Shown here piece after piece: positions 57,549 through 64,000 of a DNA stretch of 64,000 bases. A model generated the notes under the pieces. It saw nothing but the letters and a program-made list of their open reading frames with translations. It did no database searches and was not told the DNA's origin. The position numbers and the translations under genes are program-made. The DNA is from Roseibium litorale. Lineage in GTDB: Bacteria; Pseudomonadota; Alphaproteobacteria; Rhizobiales; Stappiaceae. Location: assembly GCF_014842915.1 (NCBI RefSeq), contig NZ_JACYXI010000001.1, forward strand, positions 310,001 to 374,000, written 5' to 3'. Within the stretch, counting starts at the first letter, position 1. The number at the start of each line of letters is the position of its first letter.

Positions 57549-59015
57549 TTACCGTGACCAGAAATCCGGGTCCAGCAGCACAAGCACGGTGAACAATTCA
57601 AGACGCCCGATCAGCATGGCGAAGGACAACAGCCATTTCGCACCGTCCGGCAGGCCGGAAAAATTACCGGCCGGCCCGATCATGGTCCCGAGCCCCGGAC
57701 CGACGTTGCCGATGGAGGTCGCTGCCGCGGACATGGCCGTGATCAGATCAAGACCGAAGAAGGAAAGCGCAAGCGTCACTACCCCTACGGAGCCGAGATA
57801 GACCACCAGAAAGGCCAGAACGGAGAAGGAAAGCTCGGTTGTCAGGCGTGTCCCGCCATATTGCTCGGACATCACCCGGTTCGGCCGCACCATCCGGCGC
57901 AGATGCGCCCGCACGGTGCCGAAGAAGACCAGAAACCGGAACATCTTGATGCCCCCGGTGGTCGACCCGGTACAGCCCCCGACGAACTTCAAAAGCAGCG
58001 CAATGCCAATCACCGGCGCGCCCCACTGGGTGTAGTCGCCCAGCGCATAGCCGGTGCCCGTGACGATGGACACGACGTTGAAGGTCGCATTCAACAGCGC
58101 AACGTGGAACGGCATGTCCATCTCGACCCCGAGATAGACCGTGAGCACAAGCGATACGACACCGAGAAACCCGAGAAGCGCCCTCACCTGCGGATCGCGC
58201 CAGAGGACGAGGGGCTGCCCGCGCAGAGCCTGAACGATCAGCACGAACGGCAGCGCCCCAATGATCATGAACAGGACGGCAACCCATCCGGAAGCCGCGC
58301 TGGTGAAATATCCGAATGACTGATCATGCGTGGAAAAGCCACCGGTCGAAATGGTGGTCAACCCATGATTGAAGGCGTCGAACATGTTGAGGCCGGTGGC
58401 CAGATAGGCAACGATACAGGTCACCGTGAGAAGGACATAGGTCAAGCCGAGCAGGCGGATCAGCTCGACCGATCTGCTGACAATCTTCTCCGACCGGTCA
58501 GAGTTTTCAGCCTGGAACAGCTGCATGCCGCCGATGCGCAGGAAGGGCAGCAGAACGATCGCCATGACGATGATGCCGACACCGCCCATCCACTGCATGA
58601 TGGAGCGCCAGACCAGCAAACCGGGCGGCAGGCCGTCGAGCCCGGACAGCACAGTTGATCCGGTGGTGGTGAAGCCGGACACGGCCTCGAACACCGCGTC
58701 CGCATAACCGATACCAAGCCACAGGAAGGGCAATGCACCAAAGGCCGGCAGTGTCGCCCAAGCCAGCGTCGTCAGCACGAAGGTCTGCCGGGTATCGAGG
58801 CCTATGTTCAACGATCCACCGACCGCCGTCGACAGAAGCATCCCGACAAGCCCTGTGAGCAGAGCTGAAAAGACGAAAGCCTGCCAGTCGGCATTCTTGG
58901 CTGCGACATCGACAATAGCGGGAATCAGCATGGCCGTGGCCAGACCGACATAAAGGAAACCCAGGACGTTGAGGACAGGGCGCAATGACAGCAAACTGTT
59001 GGGTTCCCGCACCAT
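57549..59015 (-). CDS. TrkH-type potassium uptake protein
   Basis: 488 residues, about ten membrane helices in four MPM repeats. Selectivity loops are SGFTTTGST, TISTGGFST, VTGTGYALGD and TSIGNVGPGLG, each with its central Gly. It is a K+ importer that works with TrkA, which is not in this window. Confidence 0.93.
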   Translation of the reverse strand: MVREPNSLLSLRPVLNVLGFLYVGLATAMLIPAIVDVAAKNADWQAFVFSALLTGLVGMLLSTAVGGSLNIGLDTRQTFVLTTLAWATLPAFGALPFLWLGIGYADAVFEAVSGFTTTGSTVLSGLDGLPPGLLVWRSIMQWMGGVGIIVMAIVLLPFLRIGGMQLFQAENSDRSEKIVSRSVELIRLLGLTYVLLTVTCIVAYLATGLNMFDAFNHGLTTISTGGFSTHDQSFGYFTSAASGWVAVLFMIIGALPFVLIVQALRGQPLVLWRDPQVRALLGFLGVVSLVLTVYLGVEMDMPFHVALLNATFNVVSIVTGTGYALGDYTQWGAPVIGIALLLKFVGGCTGSTTGGIKMFRFLVFFGTVRAHLRRMVRPNRVMSEQYGGTRLTTELSFSVLAFLVVYLGSVGVVTLALSFFGLDLITAMSAAATSIGNVGPGLGTMIGPAGNFSGLPDGAKWLLSFAMLIGRLELFTVLVLLDPDFWSR

Positions 59016-59392
59016 GATGGGTATCAGGTCCCAAGGCTAGGCGGTTTTCTCCCGCACCGTCCCCGGGCCACTCCCGAACGTCCTACCCGGTTTGGCCGTC
59101 TTTGCCAATGGGGCCCTATTGGACAGGCATCTCAAGAAATACCAGAGAAATGCCGTTACGTGGTGAGTGAAACAAATCTGGTGCAGTCCACAGCACAGGT
59201 TCTCTGGAACCGCAATCGAAGGAGTTTCAAGCCCACACGTAAAGCGGCATCTTAAACACAAACGACCCGACTGCGATTTGATCACCGGCTCATTAAACCG
59301 GCCTTGTCACTGCATTTGCGCTAAAACGTTGGGTAATCAGGCAAAGGGACTTGCAATCCCAACATAGCGAATTATGCAGATATCATAATTAT
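59016..59392. other. Intergenic gap upstream of tRNA-Leu
   Basis: 377 bases. I see no gene. It becomes AT-rich in the last 50 bases, where the tRNA promoter should lie. No repeat of the tRNA 3' end was found. Confidence 0.5.
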
Positions 59393-59478
59393 GCGGGCGT
59401 GATGAAACTGGTAGACATACCGGACTTAAAATCCGGAGGCCCTAGGCCGTGCGGGTTCGATTCCCGCCGCCCGCACCA
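59393..59478 (+). tRNA. trnL: tRNA-Leu (TAA)
   Basis: 86 bases including CCA, class II with a long variable arm. The acceptor arms are GCGGGCG and CGCCCGC, the anticodon TAA lies in loop CTTAAAA, and the T-arm contains GGGTTCGATTCC. A lone tRNA followed by the HNH gene 35 bases later. Confidence 0.97.
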
Positions 59479-59513
59479 AATTCATCTTCTATCCTATTCA
59501 CAAGGAGAGGTTG

Positions 59514-60515
59514 ATGACTAAGCATTTTCCAGGACATGGGACCTGCATCTACTGCGGCACGTCCGGGGTTACCCTCACCAAAGAGCATATTGTGCCCGAA
59601 TTTATTGGTGGCCAAACAATTTTGGACGATGCAAGCTGCCTAAAGTGCAATGAAGTTACAAATAAATTTGAAACAGACGTCGCAAGAAAAATGTGGGGCG
59701 ACGCTCGAACTGCCTATAGAGCCCCAAGCAAAAAGAAAAGCTATAGGCATAAAAAAAATTTAGATCTCAGAACATTCTACCCCAACGCCCCAAGCAAAAA
59801 AATCCCATACGAAGAGCTTCCTGCTATATTCGTTTTTTACAAGCCAACGCCATCTGGTTTGCTATCAGGTCTTCCAGAGACTTTTAACATCATGAACCAA
59901 TGGAAACTTATTGCGATCAGCGATAATACGCGCTCCTCGAAATTTAAAGAGAAGTACGGATATGATGCCCCAGCCCGCTTCATATCAACGCCCGATAGTT
60001 TTCTGAAAATGATTGCAAAAATTGGGTATGGTCAGGTGCTGACAAGCCTCGCACCCAGTGAGTTCGAGCCTATTTGCCTCCCCTACATTCTAGGCCAAAA
60101 AGAGAATCCGTCATTTATCGTTGGCGGTGATCCAGAAATACATCCTCCGGAAAAAGACAATGGCTATCGGCTTAGTCATATGGCCTTTGGCACCCGAGAC
60201 CAATTGTTGTTAGTCGCCGAGGTTCGTCTATTAGCGAATGAACACACGCCGACTTATCATGTCGTAGTTGGCTATGTTCATGGGGTGGATGCGGTACAAA
60301 ACATTCGCAACAAATGGGGCTCGGAAAGCTTGGCGACCTTTGCAAGAGCGCCTGACGGCTCTCTCCTACCAAAAGCAGTTCCAACCCAACCCACGCCGAC
60401 GAGCCAAGCACATTGGCAGCCGCAGATATGGCCTCTGCCGTACCTCACAGGTCGTGCGAAAGAAGCTGTTTGTCACAAACCGAACTATGTTGTGCAACTG
60501 ACGCAAGGGACTTAA
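59514..60515 (+). CDS. HNH-endonuclease-like protein, atypical base composition
   Basis: 333 residues from ATG 59514 with AAGGAG upstream. The N-terminal module has C11-x2-C14, EHIVPE (24-29), IGG and C42-x2-C45-N46, a zinc-supported HNH-type fold seen in restriction-like or defence nucleases. The remaining 270 residues have no recognised domain. It is clearly richer in A/T, with many AAA/AAT codons, than all neighbours, and lies at a tRNA 3' side, which points to horizontal gain. No integrase or partner methylase is visible. Confidence 0.8.
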   Translation: MTKHFPGHGTCIYCGTSGVTLTKEHIVPEFIGGQTILDDASCLKCNEVTNKFETDVARKMWGDARTAYRAPSKKKSYRHKKNLDLRTFYPNAPSKKIPYEELPAIFVFYKPTPSGLLSGLPETFNIMNQWKLIAISDNTRSSKFKEKYGYDAPARFISTPDSFLKMIAKIGYGQVLTSLAPSEFEPICLPYILGQKENPSFIVGGDPEIHPPEKDNGYRLSHMAFGTRDQLLLVAEVRLLANEHTPTYHVVVGYVHGVDAVQNIRNKWGSESLATFARAPDGSLLPKAVPTQPTPTSQAHWQPQIWPLPYLTGRAKEAVCHKPNYVVQLTQGT

Positions 60516-60965
60516 AAAGGATCTTTAATCGCCCATTGTCTTTTCAATAGCTTAGCATGAAAGTTGAGCATGTGCGCGTTTCTTCGGTGCACATCTTCGC
60601 AAAGCGATTTCTGCATTGTTTTGCTTAAGTAGCTGATTTAAATGGGAATAAAAATTCTTCCTGCAGCGCAAATGCTACTCGGGCGCGTCTACCAATTTCG
60701 CCACGCCCGCTTGCGCTTTTGGGTAGCCTCTGGATTGCGGTTCTGCAAGCGCTTTGCATGCGATTGCGCACGGCTTTTATCCAAGGCCTAGCAATCGCGG
60801 CCTCAAGAGGATATTTGAAACCCCTATTAGGAACGCTTGGCCCCTTCAGGCGCTGGCAGCACGCAGTCGCAGACCACTGCAGACACGAGCGGGTGCCAGC
60901 TGCTATTTCCCGGCAATTTGCCAGGTCTGGCCAGGACACACAGACAAAGAGCATCGAAGCAGCCC
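60516..60965. other. Gap downstream of the HNH gene with a tRNA fragment
   Basis: 450 bases without a gene. The first ~150 are A/T-rich like the HNH gene. Around 60660 it changes to G/C-rich chromosomal character. The tRNA-Leu remnant (own entry) sits at that change, suggesting the right edge of the islet. The last 130 bases precede map. Confidence 0.5.
60682..60710 (-). pseudogene. Truncated tRNA-Leu remnant (5' acceptor arm and D-arm only)
   Basis: Read on the minus strand from 60710: GCGGGCGTGGCGAAATTGGT then AGACGCGCC. This is the 5' end of a tRNA-Leu, with the same GCGGGCG acceptor half as the intact tRNA at 59393 but a different D-arm. The sequence then diverges with no anticodon or T-arm. 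A remnant of an older isoacceptor gene, in opposite orientation to the intact one. Confidence 0.75.
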
Positions 60966-61796
60966 ATGGTCACTTACATTGACGCCGCAGACGCACCGCT
61001 GAAGAACACCGGTCAGATCCGCCTGTATTCCAAGGAGGATTTTGCCGGCATGCACAAGGCTTGCCAGCTGACCGCCGGCTGCCTGGACGAGCTCGCCGCC
61101 ATCGTCAAACCCGGCGTCACGACCCAGGAAATCGATGACTTTGTCTATGCGTACGGCCTTGAGCGGGGCGGCATCCCGGCGACCCTGAACTACCGTGGCT
61201 ACACCAAGTCCTGCTGCACCTCGATCAATCATGTCGTCTGCCATGGCATTCCCAACGACAAGCCCCTGCGCGAAGGCGACATCGTCAACATCGACGTCAC
61301 CTATATTCTCGATGGCTGGCACGGTGACTCAAGCCGCATGTACCCGGTCGGAGAGATTCCGCGGAAAGCGGAACGTCTGATGGAAGTAACCTACGAATCC
61401 CTGATGATCGGCATCGAAGCGGCCAAACCCGGCAACACAACGGGTGACATCGGCGCCGCGATCCAGACCTTTGTCGAAGGCAACCGGTTTTCAGTCGTGC
61501 GCGATTTTTGCGGCCACGGCGTCGGCAAGCTGTTCCACGACACACCGAACATTCTGCACTATGGCCGTCCTGGCGAAGGCATCGAACTGCGCCCGGGCAT
61601 GATCTTCACCATCGAGCCGATGGTGAACACCGGCCGTCCGCATGTGAAGGTGCTCTCGGACGGCTGGACCGCGGTCACCCGTGACCGCTCGCTGTCTGCC
61701 CAGTACGAGCATTCGATTGGCATTACCGAAGACGGGTGCGAAATCTTCACGCTTTCCCCTGCCGGACTGCACACGCCTGGACTGACCATCGGCTGA
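60966..61796 (+). CDS. map: Methionine aminopeptidase (type I)
   Basis: Removes N-terminal Met from new proteins. 276 residues from ATG 60966 (MVTYIDAADAPLKNTGQIRL); the open frame continues 43 codons upstream without homology. The five metal ligands are all present: D110, D121, H184, E217 and E248. RGGIPATLNYRGYTKS forms the substrate pocket. Confidence 0.96.
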   Translation: MVTYIDAADAPLKNTGQIRLYSKEDFAGMHKACQLTAGCLDELAAIVKPGVTTQEIDDFVYAYGLERGGIPATLNYRGYTKSCCTSINHVVCHGIPNDKPLREGDIVNIDVTYILDGWHGDSSRMYPVGEIPRKAERLMEVTYESLMIGIEAAKPGNTTGDIGAAIQTFVEGNRFSVVRDFCGHGVGKLFHDTPNILHYGRPGEGIELRPGMIFTIEPMVNTGRPHVKVLSDGWTAVTRDRSLSAQYEHSIGITEDGCEIFTLSPAGLHTPGLTIG

Positions 61797-61896
61797 CCCT
61801 CTTCCGCTATGGTTGAGGCTCTGGAAAATTCAACCAAAGCGGATAGAATGCCCTGCATGTAGGTTTTGACGTGCAGCGCCGGGAGGCTGAAAGCCT

Positions 61897-62607
61897 ATGG
61901 AAGACACGCGGGGCGGTTTCAGCGAGAAACCCGCAGATCCGGACACCAAGGGGCACCGGGAAAGGCTGCGGGACCGCTTTTCCAAGCATGGCCCCGGCGG
62001 TTTCGCCGATTATGAACTCCTGGAACTTTTGCTGTTTAATGCCCTGAACCGCCGGGATACAAAGCCGATCGCCAAAGCGCTGATAAAGCGCTTCGGGACA
62101 TTTGCGGGCGTCCTGGCCGCGCCCCCTGCCCGCTTAAAAGAAATCGACGGTGTTGGCCCGAGAGTGGTTGAGCTTCTGAAAGTCACGCACGCAAGCGCTG
62201 TGCGCTTCACCCGCACAGAGGTGCCGGACCGGGAAACCCTGTCCTCCTGGTCCAAGGTCATCGACTACGTCCACACGGCCATGGCCTTTTCCGAGGTCGA
62301 ACAGTTCCGCATCCTCTTTCTGGACAAACAGAACGGTCTCATCGCCGACGAGGTTCAGCAGACCGGCACAGTCGATCACACGCCTGTCTACCCGAGAGAA
62401 GTCATCCGCCGGGCGCTCGAATTGTCCGCAACAGCCTTGATCCTGGTTCATAATCATCCGAGCGGAGACCCCACCCCGTCGCGGGCGGATATCCAGATGA
62501 CCCGGCAAATAGTTGAAATTGCAAAACCACTTGGTGTCGAGATCCACGATCACATTATAGTCGGAAAACAGGGTCAAACGAGTTTCCGGGGTCTTCAGCT
62601 TCTGTGA
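61897..62607 (+). CDS. radC: RadC family JAB-domain protein
   Basis: 236 residues. An N-terminal helix-hairpin-helix region ([17 protein letters not shown], about 80-96) is followed by the JAB-type metal motif [14 protein letters not shown]. Despite the name, a role in DNA repair is not established for the family. Confidence 0.93.
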   Translation: MEDTRGGFSEKPADPDTKGHRERLRDRFSKHGPGGFADYELLELLLFNALNRRDTKPIAKALIKRFGTFAGVLAAPPARLKEIDGVGPRVVELLKVTHASAVRFTRTEVPDRETLSSWSKVIDYVHTAMAFSEVEQFRILFLDKQNGLIADEVQQTGTVDHTPVYPREVIRRALELSATALILVHNHPSGDPTPSRADIQMTRQIVEIAKPLGVEIHDHIIVGKQGQTSFRGLQLL

Positions 62608-62741
62608 CACAGGCGGAACTGTCTGAATACCGTATCGCCAAAACAGCGGAAACTTATATCATTACAGCCAATTAACCTTGAAAATCCGGCATTCATTAAC
62701 GGCTTTCGAGAATACTCCGTTCAAAGAGCGGGGTCATCTTG

Positions 62742-64000
62742 ATGAAATTCAACGCCGAAAACTCTGGCGGTAAGATCGCAAACGTCATCATCGTTCCTAT
62801 GATCGGTGTCGTTGTGTTTGCCGTTGCCTGCGTCTTCGCCCTCATGATCTGGTCCTCCCGGGTATCCGATGAAAGTGCCGCCAACAGCCAGCGCAAACTG
62901 TTGACCGGAGCCATTCAATTAAAGCTCGACCAAATGGCCCGTCAGCAAGCAAGTTCAGCGGTCTGGGATCTTGCGTTCTTCAAGACGGCATCATCTGTGG
63001 TGGACACGGAGTGGCTGCGGCAGAATATCGGCGAGTGGCTCAACAAGAGCTATGGCTTTGAGCGGTCTCTTATTCTCAATCGGGATAGAGAGCAGAGCCT
63101 CGCCTATTCCGCCGAATTGAGCAGTAACTGGGTCACGCCAAGCGTTTTGAGCCAGCTTCGGTCTGCAATTTCCAAGACCCGTGCCCGGTATATTTCCTCT
63201 TTCGTGAGAACCCCTTCTGGCCTCTATCAATACGCTCCCAGTAAAACCGGCCGCGAGCAAGGGGAGACTCCTGCAGAAACGGGCCTTTTGCGGATCGGTA
63301 ACGGGGTCTACTTTTTCACTGCCTCAGCCATCACCCAGGAACTGCACAGCATAACAGCCGTGCGGACCCCTCCGGCAGTTCTGATCTCTTTTGACCGGCT
63401 GGACCCGAAGGAACTGTCCCATCTTGCCGCGATGTCAGACCTTTCTGGACTGCAGCTGAGCCAAACCGATGACAACACTCTGGCAATGGCAACCATTGCG
63501 CTGAAGGCGCCCAACAGTGAGTTCCTCAGCTATCTCAAATGGGAGGCGAACCGCCCGGGCACAGAAATGCTGGGCCGTGTAACTCCAGTCCTTCTGCTGC
63601 TAGCCCTCGCCATTCTCGCGCTCACTGTCGGCGTCATCGACTTCACCCGCCAGTCAACGCGCAAACTTGCGGAGAGCCGCTCGCAAGCCGTCTACAGTTC
63701 AAGGCATGATGCGCTTTCAGGCCTGCCGAACCGGGAGCAATTCAGCCAGCTTCTCAGCAACGCGCTGAAGTCCAGTCCAACAGAGAGCAGCAATCTCGCC
63801 GTAGTCTATATCGACATGGACCGCTTCAAGGACATCAACGATACCCTCGGTCACGCGGCAGGCGATGAAGCAATCCGGTCTGTTGCAAGACGCCTGCAAT
63901 CCGTTGTGCCGTCAAGCGGAGCCATAGCCCGCATCAGTGGCGATGAGTTCGCAATGCTTCTGCAGGACTGCCCGAACCAGGAATGGATTGAGCATATCCT
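62742..64000 (+). CDS. CHASE4-like sensor with GGDEF domain (diguanylate cyclase), cut at right edge
   Basis: At least 419 residues from ATG 62742; the frame is open to the window end. Membrane helix 1 lies at about 13-37. A periplasmic sensor region (about 55-270) resembles CHASE4. Membrane helix 2 lies at about 280-301. The GGDEF domain begins near SRHDALSGLPNREQF, and MDRFKDINDTLGHAAGDE follows. The active-site motif is ISGDEF (SGDEF from residue 399), an accepted functional variant. An EAL domain may follow beyond the window. Confidence 0.88.
   Translation, partial: MKFNAENSGGKIANVIIVPMIGVVVFAVACVFALMIWSSRVSDESAANSQRKLLTGAIQLKLDQMARQQASSAVWDLAFFKTASSVVDTEWLRQNIGEWLNKSYGFERSLILNRDREQSLAYSAELSSNWVTPSVLSQLRSAISKTRARYISSFVRTPSGLYQYAPSKTGREQGETPAETGLLRIGNGVYFFTASAITQELHSITAVRTPPAVLISFDRLDPKELSHLAAMSDLSGLQLSQTDDNTLAMATIALKAPNSEFLSYLKWEANRPGTEMLGRVTPVLLLLALAILALTVGVIDFTRQSTRKLAESRSQAVYSSRHDALSGLPNREQFSQLLSNALKSSPTESSNLAVVYIDMDRFKDINDTLGHAAGDEAIRSVARRLQSVVPSSGAIARISGDEFAMLLQDCPNQEWIEHI

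Noticed and set aside
60966..61796. tRNA 3'-end duplication (att site) downstream of the HNH gene
   Set aside because: I looked for the GGGTTCGATTCC...GCACCA end of tRNA-Leu repeated in 60516-60966 and did not find it, so integrase-type insertion is not supported.

Overview
The window reads as chromosomal DNA of an alphaproteobacterium, most likely Hyphomicrobiales and probably near the Roseibium/Labrenzia/Stappia group. This rests on the protein sequences: the joined rplKAJL-rpoBC, str and S10 clusters, BTLCP, DUF2336 and DUF3126 proteins, a Tat-type lipoprotein L,D-transpeptidase, and perfect CtrA-type boxes. Genus level is an inference.

Positions 1-25100 form one long minus-strand block of translation and transcription genes. 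Read 5' to 3' on the minus strand it runs: tRNA-Tyr, tRNA-Gly, tuf copy 2, tRNA-Trp, secE, nusG, rplK, rplA, rplJ, rplL, rpoB, rpoC, terminator, a small acidic protein, then the str operon (rpsL, rpsG, fusA, tuf copy 1) running directly into the S10/spc operon (rpsJ, rplC, rplD, rplW, rplB, rpsS, rplV, rpsC, rplP, rpmC, rpsQ, rplN, rplX, and rplE cut by the window edge). The two tuf genes look identical over almost their whole length. Several junctions overlap by 1, 4 or 8 bases, which points to translational coupling.

Positions 25100-35700 are mixed. They hold rlmB, a small iron/haem-type group on the minus strand (IsdG-like monooxygenase, orphan periplasmic binding protein, VOC protein), tRNA-Thr, nadK, an Hpt phosphotransfer protein, a DUF2336 protein and an SLT transglycosylase with a perfect CtrA box upstream, two flavoproteins and an exported protein of unknown function. 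A REP-like element lies between two copies of a 20-base half-terminator.

Positions 35700-48900 hold thrS, a radical SAM protein, an Fe-S scaffold gene followed closely by yidD, folE followed by hisI, a CBS-pair protein, a rhomboid protease, a PAS_5-like protein, a tandem PilZ protein, a LapG-like periplasmic cysteine protease, a gamma-carbonic anhydrase, a small membrane protein with a CtrA box over its ribosome-binding region, and DUF3126. Cyclic-di-GMP and cell-cycle themes recur here (PilZ, BTLCP, CtrA boxes, and the CHASE-type GGDEF protein at the end of the window).

Positions 48900-64000 hold cysE, a crotonase, two overlapping alpha/beta hydrolases, a CHCC zinc-finger protein, a FAD monooxygenase, a CinA-N protein, gpt, an L,D-transpeptidase, sfsA, trkH, tRNA-Leu, an AT-rich HNH-type gene that looks like a recent arrival beside that tRNA, a truncated tRNA-Leu remnant on the opposite strand, map, radC and a partial diguanylate cyclase. 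I saw no CRISPR array, complete insertion sequence, prophage or biosynthetic cluster. The least ordinary region is the tRNA-Leu / HNH / tRNA-remnant islet (59393-60710).
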